17,544 nt of DNA from Allobrachymonas sp. (GCA_030538335.1 JAUNUE010000016.1:1-17544), one strand, 5' to 3'; counted from the first letter of the stretch, positions 1 through 7,821 are shown. Notes: a model not told the origin generated them from the letters alone. Made by a program: numbers and translations.

Positions 1-23
1 TCAGCAAGATCCATGAAATTTGT

Positions 24-51
24 GCTTTGCAACATAAAAGCCCTGCAAAGC
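24..51. repeat. 8-bp inverted repeat GCTTTGCA / TGCAAAGC
   Basis: GCTTTGCA (24-31) and TGCAAAGC (44-51) are perfect reverse complements around a 12-base spacer. No T-run follows on either strand, so it does not look like an intrinsic terminator. It sits nine bases before an exact TTGACA (60-65) and may be an operator or a transcript hairpin. Function is inferred only from position. Confidence 0.5.
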
Positions 52-234
52 CCCGGAAATTGACAAGAAAGCTAACGTTTCGAAACAGAATTACACAAAA
101 AGAATAAGAGTAATTTACTAGGTTTTTCCGTAACTTACATTAAATTTGCACACTGAAGGATGATTATAGTGACCCATCTTGCAGAGCAACTGCGGGCTTT
201 CCCCGATAGGCACATCCTGATACTGCAACGCAAC

Positions 235-254
235 AAAAAAGGACGAAAGGTCGT
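235..254 (-). terminator. Weak candidate terminator after tRNA-Arg
   Basis: On the minus strand, downstream of the tRNA, a short stem ACGA-CCTT-TCGT (254-243) is followed two bases later by six T's (240-235). The four-base stem is weak for a rho-independent terminator. The call rests mostly on the T-run and the position about 50 bases after the mature tRNA end. Confidence 0.25.
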
Positions 255-300
255 TTGACGCTCCTTGCCCTTATACACCCCGGTCGCGCCTTATGCAAGC

Positions 301-375
301 TGGTACCACCGACAGGAATCGAACCTGTATCTAGCGCTTAGGAGGCACTCGTTCTATCCATTGAACTACGGCGGC
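301..375 (-). tRNA. tRNA-Arg (anticodon CCT)
   Basis: The minus strand folds as a complete 75-base cloverleaf. The 7-bp acceptor stem (375-369 with 311-305) includes two G-U pairs. The anticodon stem AGTGC/GCGCT closes the seven-base loop CTCCTAA, with anticodon CCT at 342-340. The T-arm carries the standard GGTTCGATTCC, and the 3' CCA is encoded at 303-301. The D-arm and overall sequence resemble the enterobacterial argW-type tRNA. It reads the rare codon AGG. It lies 67 bases after the tamB stop on the same strand. A minus-strand CATAAT at 415-410 could be its own -10 element, but no good -35 is visible. tRNA-Arg(CCT) genes are common targets of phage and island integrases, and the atypical DNA lies on the 3' side, where such elements sit. 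Confidence 0.96.
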
Positions 376-442
376 ATGTCCGGCAAAGCCCTGCCTGCAG
401 AAAGTGTGGATTATGCCGCACCGTTCAGGCCGCAATGGCCGT

Positions 443-3400
443 TCAATCGTAGCTGCGGGTGTAGATCAAGTCCACCGCGCTGTACTGCCCGGTTTGCCCG
501 CGCAGCTTGAGTGTGCGCGTGAGGTCGAAGAAGAAATGGATGGCACCCAGCGTGGCATCGAGGCTTTTTTCGTAGCCCACATAGAAACGGTTGCTGAAAC
601 GCTTGCCCAGCGTGATGCTGCCGTCGCTCAAGGATTCGCCCCCCTTGAAGCCGATTTCGTCCAGCCCCAGCGTATCGGCCAGTCGCCCTGTCACGCCGCC
701 GCCTTTGCCGCCAAGCAAGGCGAGCGCCGCCTGTTGCAGCAGGGCGGCATCGGCCGCACCGTAAGACGAGCGCCCCAATACCAGCCACGACAGGCGTTCG
801 GCGTCGGGCATGGGCGGTTCGGAGAAAAGCTGCACCAGCGGCCGCTGCGCCGAGCCGTACAGGCGCACGCCCACGCGCAGGTCGATGTTGCGACGGATCG
901 CCACCACGTCAAGCGCGGGGCTGGCCAGCGGCCCGGTAAAGACCAGACGGCCGCTTTCAATTTCCAGATCCTGCCCGTAGGCGCGGAAGGTGCCGCGGTC
1001 GGTGCGGATGGCACCCACCAGGCGCGGCTGGTCGCGCAGGCGCGGGCCGCCCTGCACTTCGAGCTTGCCCCTCAGGCGTGTATCCAGCCCGTAGCCGCGC
1101 ACGCGCAAGTCCGGCCCGAGGTCAATACCGATCTGGATGTCGGCCTGGATCTCGGGGTTGGCTTGCTGCAAACCTGGAGGTGAGGCCGTTGGCGCTTCAG
1201 AAGCTTGGGCATTTTGGGGTCGGCTTGCGCGGCGGGCCTGTGGGCGTGGCGCCCCACCTGCTGCGGGCCTGGCTGCCGAAGCGGGTGCTGACGGGGCAAC
1301 AGGCGCACGCACCACCACATCGTCATCCAGCGCCGGGCCTGCGCTGCGCGTTGGCGCAGGCGCAGGCGGGCGCGCCGGTGCTTGCACAGCCTTGGGATCA
1401 TGCTTGCTGGGCAACACCACCACGTCCTCATCGAGCCGCGGAGCCGTGTCTTCAGGCAAGGTGATCAGCGCACGATCCACATGCAGGCCGCCGCGCATCT
1501 GCAGGCGCAATTGCTCGAACCGGGTCTGCACGTCGCCCGACACCACGATCATGCGGTCTGGCAGCGAGGAAACCTGCAACTTCTCCAGCCGCGCCGTAAG
1601 CTGGGTCTGCACGCTTTGCGCCAGCGACTGGCCCCCACCGCCCCATTCAACCTGCCCCGTGATGCGGGCCGCGCCGCCATCGACCTTGCCGCCCCCCAGC
1701 AGCCCGGTCTGCACGCCCACGCCGCGCAGGCTGAATTCGTCGATCACCATGCGCCGCCCTTGCAACTGCGCGCGCAGGCGCCCGTTCTGGAAAGCGATGC
1801 CATCGACCACCGAGCGCAAACCCAGATCATCGGCCTGCAAACTGCCGTTGAGCAGGGGCGCTTGCACCGTGCCCGCCACGGCCACATCGGTCTGCAGGGT
1901 GCCGCGCAGGCGCCAACCCGGCGGCGCAAAGATGTTCCACACGCCCACACGCGGCAGGCGTGCCTGGATGCGGCCCTGCAAGGGCGCGCTGCCCGGCAAT
2001 GTCCAGCCCCCGCCGCTGCGCGCCAGCCGGGTGCGGATCACCGCATCGGCCGTACCGGCCTGGGCACTGTCCCACTGCAGGCGCGCCTCGATCTGGTTGC
2101 CGCCCATGCTTTGCACATCGATACGCGCCGTGCGCACGCCTGCTGCGATGCGGCCCTGACCGCGCCCGGCGCTGTCGCCCGCCAGCATGACCAGATCGCC
2201 GCCCGTGCGTGCCAGCGATGCCTGCAGGCGCAGTTGCGCCCCCAGTTGCACATCCCATTGGCCATCAAACACCATATCGCCTGCCAGCGCCTGCTCCAGC
2301 GCGGCGGAACCTGACAACACCTCGATCCACGCCAGCGGCAATCCCGTGAGTCGCCCCTTGCTCGACACGGTGTAGCTGTTGCCCTGCTGCACCCAACGCA
2401 CGGGGTCTCCCAGGATGCTGGCCTGCCCTTGCACCTGGTTGCCAGAAAGGCGCATCTCGAACGCGCTTGTCTGCACCCGCATGCCGCCTGCGCCTTGCTG
2501 TATCTGGATGGAAACCGGCTGGGCCAGCAGCGCCTGCCAGCGCCTTTTCAGCAAGGTGTCGTGCAGGCTGGCCTGCAGCGTCTGCACCTGCGCCTGCCAG
2601 CCGTCCTTGCGTTTGCCGCCCTGCCCCTGCAAGGCGAACTGCACCTCGCGCTTGCCTTGCAACAGACGGCTTTGCGCCTCGATGCGCGCATCGGCCAGCC
2701 GCCCGCGCACCACCAGCCGCGTGCCTTGCGCAGTCAGCGGGGCGTCTTTGTCCTGCGCACTGCGCATGGTGACGCTGGGCGCGTCGAGCACGGCGTCGAC
2801 CTGCATGGCCTGGCCGTTGTTCTGCCAACCGCCACGCCAGTTCGCCTGCAACTTGGCCGCGCCTTCGAGCTGGCGCTGGCGCAAGGCCGCCATGCCCGGC
2901 CACTGCTGCAACCACTGCCCCGCCTGCCGCAACTGGCGCACGTCCAGCAGCAACTGCCCTTGGCCATTGGCAGGAGCCAACGTACCCTTGAGCGAGCCGC
3001 TGCCGCCGGGCATTTGCAATTTCAGATCCGCCTGTGCCGTTTGCGAAGGTGCGGCGTAGCTGCCCTGACCCTGCAGCACGCCGCCGCGGCTGCGCACCAG
3101 GATTTTGGGCAGGCGCAGCATCTGTGCGTGCCACTGGCCTTGCGCGGTGATTTCGTCAAAGTGCAAGCGCGTGGTTCTGGCTGCTGCCCCTGCGGATTGC
3201 AGGGCCATGGAAAAATCCACCGGCGCATCTTGCGGATTCTGCCCATGGGCGAGATCCGATTTCAGTTCGACCTTGCCCTGCAAGGGTTCGGCCTCGATGC
3301 TGCTGAGCAGGGTGGCCGGGTCTACCGCCTCCAGTTGAAACGCACCGTTCCATCCTGTATCAGGCAGGTATTTCGCCTGCCCGGCGATCGCCCCCCCTTG

Positions 3401-4702
3401 CGGCGCCAGTTGCCAGCGGAACTGGTCGAGCTGCAGGGCACCGTGGTGGTATTCAAGGGTGCTTTCAAGTGTGTGCAGCGGCAACCGGTTTTTGTCCCAC
3501 GCCCCCGCTTCCCCGTTGCGCGTTTGCAGCTTGCCCTGCCAGCGGCCGGGGCCGAGAAAACCCAGCAACCCCGGTACTTTTTCATCTGCTTCTGCAACCA
3601 CGCCAGATACGGGCACGGGCGCAGACGCTGCCGATGCCACAGGTACGGGCAAGGCATCAGCCGGTGCGGGCCGCACATCCAGGCTGCCCTGCAAGGCCGT
3701 GCGCGGGCCTGCTTGCCAGAAGTCTTGCAGATTCAGTTGCTGCCATTGCGCCTGCACTTCCTGCACGGGCTGCGGCTGCCACGGGTGGATGCGCGCATCA
3801 AGCTTGACCTGCGTGCCATCGGCGTTGGCGCTGGCCTGTGCAGGCTGCGCCTGGGCTTGCACGCGGATCGCTCCGTCAGGCTCGGCCAAAGTGCCGTCGG
3901 CCACTACGGCCAATTGCAGGTCTTGCGCAGGCATGCTGGCGCTGGCGGGCAGGTGCAACTGGCCGCTGGCCTCGGCCTGCAGTGCCAGCGGGGCACGCCC
4001 GCCCAGCGTGGCTTTGGCGCGGTAGCTGCCGTCGCCGTACTGGAGTTTTTCTACGTCAAGCTGGTGCTGCGCGGCAAGCCGGTCGTAGCGGTAGCGCCCC
4101 GTCAGCGGCCCCAGCACCGTGGTCTTGCCGCTGCGCGGCACGATTTCGATCAAGTCGGCAGTAAAGGGCGCATCAATGCCCACAGGCAGCACCAGTTCCT
4201 GCAAAGGGGCCGATGGTGCATCAGAAGATGGTTGCGTGCGCTGGTCGGCCAGTTGCAGGCGCCGCGCATGCAGCTTGTTGAATTTGGTGGAACGGTCGCG
4301 CAGCGCCGTCCAGTCCCATTCGATATCCAGGTCTTCGAGCGTGAGTACCAGCGCGCCCGCCTCAACTGGCGCCTCTTTGGGGTATTGCCGCAACACCAGC
4401 TTGCGGATATGCCCGCCCGTGCGCAGCGTGCCGCTCACGCCCTCGGCCTGCAGGGACATGCCCGCAGGCATCTGCCGCTGCAGCACCTGCAACATGGTGG
4501 CCAGCGACTGCTCGCCCTTTGACCAGTGGAACAGCGCACTCATCGCCAACACGGCCAGCACGACAAAGGCCAGCAAACCCAGGGAACTGAAGTACGCCGT
4601 GCGCCGCACCACCCGCACCGCACGTTGGCGGCGCGTGAGGGGCGCAGGCGGTGGGGGTGCCTGGGGCACCTGGGGGTGGTCGCTCGGGTCTTGGGGTGCC
4701 AT
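443..4702 (-). CDS. tamB: TamB, inner-membrane-anchored translocation/assembly module subunit
   Basis: This 1419-residue protein is a usual size for TamB. After a proline-rich cytoplasmic N-terminus (residues 1-30) and basic residues comes one transmembrane segment (about 36-58). The rest is a long periplasmic stretch of beta-rich repeats, as in the AsmA-like bridge proteins thought to carry phospholipids across the periplasm. The C-terminal few hundred residues match the TamB/DUF490 domain that contacts TamA; the protein ends in an aromatic beta-strand motif with IYTRSYD at the terminus. Its ATG shares one base with the tamA stop (TGATG), indicating translational coupling. The open frame continues upstream inside tamA without a stop, but the coupled ATG at 4702 with its membrane anchor is clearly the start. 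Residues about 1085-1175 form a Pro/Ala-rich insertion with LDEDVVVLP and LDDDVVVRAP, reported as a finding. Confidence 0.94.
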   Translation of the reverse strand: MAPQDPSDHPQVPQAPPPPAPLTRRQRAVRVVRRTAYFSSLGLLAFVVLAVLAMSALFHWSKGEQSLATMLQVLQRQMPAGMSLQAEGVSGTLRTGGHIRKLVLRQYPKEAPVEAGALVLTLEDLDIEWDWTALRDRSTKFNKLHARRLQLADQRTQPSSDAPSAPLQELVLPVGIDAPFTADLIEIVPRSGKTTVLGPLTGRYRYDRLAAQHQLDVEKLQYGDGSYRAKATLGGRAPLALQAEASGQLHLPASASMPAQDLQLAVVADGTLAEPDGAIRVQAQAQPAQASANADGTQVKLDARIHPWQPQPVQEVQAQWQQLNLQDFWQAGPRTALQGSLDVRPAPADALPVPVASAASAPVPVSGVVAEADEKVPGLLGFLGPGRWQGKLQTRNGEAGAWDKNRLPLHTLESTLEYHHGALQLDQFRWQLAPQGGAIAGQAKYLPDTGWNGAFQLEAVDPATLLSSIEAEPLQGKVELKSDLAHGQNPQDAPVDFSMALQSAGAAARTTRLHFDEITAQGQWHAQMLRLPKILVRSRGGVLQGQGSYAAPSQTAQADLKLQMPGGSGSLKGTLAPANGQGQLLLDVRQLRQAGQWLQQWPGMAALRQRQLEGAAKLQANWRGGWQNNGQAMQVDAVLDAPSVTMRSAQDKDAPLTAQGTRLVVRGRLADARIEAQSRLLQGKREVQFALQGQGGKRKDGWQAQVQTLQASLHDTLLKRRWQALLAQPVSIQIQQGAGGMRVQTSAFEMRLSGNQVQGQASILGDPVRWVQQGNSYTVSSKGRLTGLPLAWIEVLSGSAALEQALAGDMVFDGQWDVQLGAQLRLQASLARTGGDLVMLAGDSAGRGQGRIAAGVRTARIDVQSMGGNQIEARLQWDSAQAGTADAVIRTRLARSGGGWTLPGSAPLQGRIQARLPRVGVWNIFAPPGWRLRGTLQTDVAVAGTVQAPLLNGSLQADDLGLRSVVDGIAFQNGRLRAQLQGRRMVIDEFSLRGVGVQTGLLGGGKVDGGAARITGQVEWGGGGQSLAQSVQTQLTARLEKLQVSSLPDRMIVVSGDVQTRFEQLRLQMRGGLHVDRALITLPEDTAPRLDEDVVVLPSKHDPKAVQAPARPPAPAPTRSAGPALDDDVVVRAPVAPSAPASAARPAAGGAPRPQARRASRPQNAQASEAPTASPPGLQQANPEIQADIQIGIDLGPDLRVRGYGLDTRLRGKLEVQGGPRLRDQPRLVGAIRTDRGTFRAYGQDLEIESGRLVFTGPLASPALDVVAIRRNIDLRVGVRLYGSAQRPLVQLFSEPPMPDAERLSWLVLGRSSYGAADAALLQQAALALLGGKGGGVTGRLADTLGLDEIGFKGGESLSDGSITLGKRFSNRFYVGYEKSLDATLGAIHFFFDLTRTLKLRGQTGQYSAVDLIYTRSYD

Positions 4703-6834
4703 CAGAAACTGAATCCCAGGTTCATGTGCAGGCGCACTTTGCGGTCTTGCAGGCCATAGGCCACGGCCAGTTGTATCGGCCCCGCCGGGCTGCGCCACAG
4801 CGCGCCTGCGCCCACGCCCACTTTCAGATGCCGCAAACCGGCAGGGGTGTGGGCCACGCTGCCGGCATCGACAAACACCACCGAATCCCAATCGGTCGGT
4901 CGGCCATTGCGCCACACCGGCCTGCGGTATTCGAGGCTGCCGGTGACCATATAGTGCCCCGGTCGTGTGATGCCGTCTGCATCTTCCACGCCGATTTGCT
5001 GGTAGCCATAACCACGCACCGAGGCGTTGCCACCCGCAAGGAACAACAGATTGGGCGGGACGACGGCGTTGGCCCGCGTGCGCAGCGCAGCACCTTCCAA
5101 CCGCAGCAGCAGCTCGCCATTGCGGCGCTGCAACAGCGATTGCGCCACATTGGCCGCGGCGGCTCCGGTCTGGCTGGCACTGGCGGGCGAAGCGGGATCG
5201 CCCGTGCGTGGCACGGCCTGCTTCAGCCCTTGGGCCAGGCTGCGATCGAGCGACAAAATGCCGAGGTAACGCGCCCCCACGCGCACAAACGGCGCGCGGT
5301 TTTTGCCCAGCGTCATGCCGCCTCCGCCTTCGAGCGTCAAGCCGTAGCCGCTGGTCGGAAACACCAGGCTGTTGAAATGGCGCCGCGACCAGATGTAGTT
5401 GAGGCTTAGCGCCTGCGCATCGCCGAGTTTTTCGTGCGCGTAGTCTTCGCGGCTGCGGTCGTATTGCAGGTACCAGGTGCGTTCGATCTCGCCGCTGTTT
5501 TTGGTGCGACCGGCACGCGCCTGCGCGGTGGTCTGGCGGTAGTCGCCGATGGTCTCGCGGTTGTACGACAGGCTGAACAGCGACTGCCACAGCGAGGCGC
5601 TGGGCGGCGCGATCAGGCTGGTGCTGAATTGTTGCTGGTCGCGGTACAGCTTGGCCCGCGTCAGCGCGCGCCACTTCAACCCTGGCACGCGGTTGTGCGT
5701 ATGTTCGAGTGACGCGCCCGCGCCGCGGTCGGTATTGAAGCCCACGCCAAACACCACCTTTTGCAGCGGCAATTCCTGCACGCTCGCCAGCACCGGCGCA
5801 GCCTCCGGGTTGGCCGCTGCGCTGGTATCGATCACCACCGAAGCGCCCGCGTAATACCCGCTGTTGAGCAAGCGCTGCTGCATCTGGATCAATTCGCTTT
5901 GCCGGTATTCGGCACCGGGTTGCAACTGTGCCAGGCGATGCACGATGGTCTCGTCATACCGCTGCGCGCCTTGCACCTGCACGGCACCGTAGCGGTACAC
6001 CGGCCCCGAGTCGTAGCGCAGATGCAGGTGCGCTGCGTGCTGGTCAGGATCGATTTCGGCCTTGCTGTCGGCCAGTTTGGCCGTAGCAAAACGCTCGGTC
6101 TGCAGGTGCTGCAGGAACTGCGCCTTGGACAAGCCCCAGGCTTTTTGCGTGAACACCTCCCCCACCGGCAAGCCCCAGTTGGCGCGCGCCTGCGCCACCT
6201 GCTGCCACGCGGGTTCGTAGGTGGCGGCGGCACCGTCGATGTGCAGGTCAAAAGCATCCACGCGCGCTTGCGTGCCGGGGTCGATGGTGATGACCACTTC
6301 GGGCCGCTGCGGGGCAAACGTGGCTGCGGCATCGGGCAGCACAAGCTGTTGTTCGATCTGTGGCGTGAAATAGCCCTCGGTCGCCAGCAGGCGGCGGATC
6401 TGCTGTTCCGACAGTTCCAGCAAACGGCGCAACTCCACATCGTCCAGATCGGGCACGCGCTGGTAGCGTTTGAGCTCCAGAAAGCGATCGACCAGGCTGC
6501 GCACCTCCGCAGGCGCTTCAATGCGGATGGTGAAAGAGTCCTGCAGGGAATTGGCGTTGCCCGCCTTGTCGTCTTCCGGTTCGGCCGCATCGGGTGGCGC
6601 AGCATCGGGCGGCAACGGCTCTTGCAGAGGCACCGCCGCTGATGCCGTGCTGGCGGGCGGTTGCGGGGCGCTTGCAGGCGCCACAGGTTGCGCCCATGTG
6701 CCTTGCACCAGACCCGCCATCAACACCATTGCGACCACGTCTGCCCTTGCTCCGATGCGCCACCATCCGCTGCTGATAGGCGTAAAGCCGTACCACCAAA
6801 GGCGAACGGAGCGATCAAGATAAGGACAAACCAT
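4702..6834 (-). CDS. tamA: TamA, outer-membrane Omp85-family translocation/assembly module subunit
   Basis: This outer-membrane protein of the Omp85/BamA superfamily works with TamB in the assembly of autotransporters and other beta-barrels. From the ATG at 6834 it has 710 residues: an export signal with a long N-region (hydrophobic run ending near GTWAQ, residues 36-50), a Pro/Ala-rich spacer, POTRA-like domains (about 80-350), then a surface-antigen D15-type barrel (about 355-710). The barrel carries the conserved VRGY motif (near residue 605) and ends in phenylalanine, the usual barrel-assembly signal. The start is uncertain: an in-frame ATG at 6864 adds 10 residues, while a GTG at 6738, preceded by AAGGG, gives 678 residues but removes the basic N-region. 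tamB follows with a one-base overlap. No clear SD precedes 6834. Confidence 0.92.
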   Translation of the reverse strand: MVCPYLDRSVRLWWYGFTPISSGWWRIGARADVVAMVLMAGLVQGTWAQPVAPASAPQPPASTASAAVPLQEPLPPDAAPPDAAEPEDDKAGNANSLQDSFTIRIEAPAEVRSLVDRFLELKRYQRVPDLDDVELRRLLELSEQQIRRLLATEGYFTPQIEQQLVLPDAAATFAPQRPEVVITIDPGTQARVDAFDLHIDGAAATYEPAWQQVAQARANWGLPVGEVFTQKAWGLSKAQFLQHLQTERFATAKLADSKAEIDPDQHAAHLHLRYDSGPVYRYGAVQVQGAQRYDETIVHRLAQLQPGAEYRQSELIQMQQRLLNSGYYAGASVVIDTSAAANPEAAPVLASVQELPLQKVVFGVGFNTDRGAGASLEHTHNRVPGLKWRALTRAKLYRDQQQFSTSLIAPPSASLWQSLFSLSYNRETIGDYRQTTAQARAGRTKNSGEIERTWYLQYDRSREDYAHEKLGDAQALSLNYIWSRRHFNSLVFPTSGYGLTLEGGGGMTLGKNRAPFVRVGARYLGILSLDRSLAQGLKQAVPRTGDPASPASASQTGAAAANVAQSLLQRRNGELLLRLEGAALRTRANAVVPPNLLFLAGGNASVRGYGYQQIGVEDADGITRPGHYMVTGSLEYRRPVWRNGRPTDWDSVVFVDAGSVAHTPAGLRHLKVGVGAGALWRSPAGPIQLAVAYGLQDRKVRLHMNLGFSF

Positions 6835-7022
6835 ATGAGCAGCGATTATGCCCAGCCCTTCCATCGTGACGAATCAGAAAAAATTCATTTACAAACCGTA
6901 CCTTTGTCACGTAAATGCAAAATCATTCGGGTATGGTGACGGCATGCAGCCGCAATGGTCTCGTCTCCTACCGACAGAAACGCGCTGCAATCCTACCCAT
7001 TACACACATCCTGGAAGTTATC
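6835..7022. promoter_or_regulatory. Divergent intergenic region between tamA and the 262-residue protein gene
   Basis: This 188-bp region must carry the promoters for both divergent genes. Its AT-richer middle contains the perfect dyad CATTTAC (6886-6892) and GTAAATG (6911-6917), 25 bp apart start to start. Candidate hexamers overlap it on the plus strand (TTTACA 6888-6893, then GTAAAT 6911-6916 after 17 bases), but the -10 match is poor. GTGAC or its complement also occurs three times (6866-6870, 6906-6910, 6936-6940). I cannot assign a firm promoter for either side. Confidence 0.5.
6886..6917. repeat. Dyad CATTTAC-N18-GTAAATG, possible operator
   Basis: Two perfectly complementary 7-mers are separated by 18 bases in a divergent promoter region. 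The 25-bp repeat period, about two and a half helical turns, is unusual for a simple dimer on one face. The dyad overlaps weak plus-strand promoter-like hexamers. It may bind a regulator of tamA, of the rightward gene, or of both. No regulator gene is adjacent. Confidence 0.4.
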
Positions 7023-7811
7023 ATGGAATGTACTGAAGCAGGCCGTAGCCTGATGCAAAACCGCGCGGCAGGCGGCCTGTCTGCCAAAGAGCGCCAAGTC
7101 ATCCTCCTTGCCACCGGTTCGCTTCAAAGCCGCAAATTGTTGCGCGCCATGGGCGATGAGGGTGTGCAAATCCTCCGTAACCTGACCCAACGCGGCCTGT
7201 TGCGCCCCACAAACACAAACGGACAGCGGGCCGACCGCGCCTCTGCATTCCAGTCAACGGGGTTTGCCGATTCGCGTTTTGACACCCGTGAATCCCAATT
7301 TGCCGATTCACGCTTTCTGGATTCGCAATTGCAAGAGCCCAGCGGTTTTGGCGCGTCGCGTTTTTCGCCTTCGGGCTTTGGCATGCACGCAGCCCAGCGC
7401 CCTGCGGCAGCACCCCAAACAGCCGTGCCCCAAGCCCCCGTTCCTGCTGCTGCACCGCCTGCATCCCGACCCGTGGCCGCACCTGCTGCAGTGGCTCCGT
7501 CTGCCCCCCCTGCGGTGCCAGCCGCCGCACCCGCCGCCCCCAAACCGGCAGCCCGCAACAGCAAACGGTCGCTCGCTGCCAGCAAGATGTACATGATCGA
7601 TATGCTGCAACTGCTGCGCTGCATGGACGCCTCGGCGCTGGCGGTAGACATCCAGACCAGCCACAGCGAGACCGATCTGGTCGACAACATCGCACGCGGC
7701 GCAGAATATTTCGCCACTGCCACCAATGCCAGCTACGCAGGCAAGGTGTACGCCAAGCTGCAGGACATCCTGCCCGAAGAGCACTTGGGCCGTCTGCAAC
7801 TGGCCGTCTGA
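7023..7811 (+). CDS. Unrecognised modular protein with helical N-domain, repeats, Pro/Ala linker and helical C-domain
   Basis: The ATG at 7023 follows TGGAAG at a normal SD distance and gives 262 residues; an open frame starting at 6915 lacks such a site. Residues about 5-62 look like a compact helical or winged-helix-like domain (GGLSAKERQVILLATG, then an RGLLRP end). Residues 76-120 are Ser/Phe/Arg-rich and contain FADSRF twice (81-86 and 93-98), then SGFGASRF and SPSGFG. Residues 121-180 are a Pro/Ala linker. Residues 183-262 are a helical domain. There is no signal peptide or membrane segment, so it is probably cytoplasmic. I recall Burkholderiales hypothetical proteins with a similar plan, but no function. 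It diverges from tamA and converges on the DUF3999 gene. Confidence 0.82.
   Translation: MECTEAGRSLMQNRAAGGLSAKERQVILLATGSLQSRKLLRAMGDEGVQILRNLTQRGLLRPTNTNGQRADRASAFQSTGFADSRFDTRESQFADSRFLDSQLQEPSGFGASRFSPSGFGMHAAQRPAAAPQTAVPQAPVPAAAPPASRPVAAPAAVAPSAPPAVPAAAPAAPKPAARNSKRSLAASKMYMIDMLQLLRCMDASALAVDIQTSHSETDLVDNIARGAEYFATATNASYAGKVYAKLQDILPEEHLGRLQLAV
7263..7316 (+). repeat. Imperfect 18-bp direct repeat within the 262-residue protein gene
   Basis: TTTGCCGATTCGCGTTTT (7263-7280) recurs at 7299-7316 with two substitutions at third codon positions, so the encoded FADSRF is unchanged. The period is 36 bp, or 12 residues. Synonymous differences suggest the peptide, not only the DNA, is being kept. 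A fragment GGATTCGC follows at 7319-7326. Confidence 0.7.
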
Positions 7812-7821
7812 TTTTTCAAAG

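Larger units (their letters stand above)
1..300. other. AT-rich intergenic region beyond the tRNA-Arg 3' end
   Basis: No credible coding region is seen here. By hand count about 95 of the first 240 bases are G or C, and 61-180 is near 32%, far below the GC-rich genes to the right. It holds an 8-bp inverted repeat (24-51), an exact TTGACA hexamer (60-65), a 10-bp palindrome GTTTCGAAAC (77-86), the short palindrome AGTAATTTACT (109-119) and, read on the minus strand, an exact TATAAT (163-168) that could be a leftward -10 element without a good -35 partner. A minus-strand ATG at 12-14 could start a gene leaving the window, but it has no Shine-Dalgarno sequence and only a few codons are visible. 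The region may be promoter DNA for a gene off the left edge or the edge of inserted DNA. Confidence 0.6.

Noticed and set aside
1..14. Possible start of a leftward gene (minus-strand ATG at 14)
   Set aside because: Only four full codons are visible and no Shine-Dalgarno sequence precedes it; it cannot be supported from this window.
37..394. 10-bp direct repeat AAAGCCCTGC on both sides of the tRNA (37-46 and 385-394), as an att-like duplication
   Set aside because: Too short, not part of the tRNA sequence, and made of bases common in this DNA; likely chance.
2429..4522. A 697-codon open frame on the plus strand, opposite tamB
   Set aside because: tamB has clear family features on the other strand. 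The antisense frame is Arg/Gln/His/Ala-rich without domains, as expected from stop-poor GC-rich DNA.
4703..5674. In-frame extension of tamB by 324 codons into tamA
   Set aside because: It reads tamA in another frame, gives low-complexity Arg/Ala-rich sequence, and the coupled ATG at 4702 is directly followed by the expected membrane anchor.
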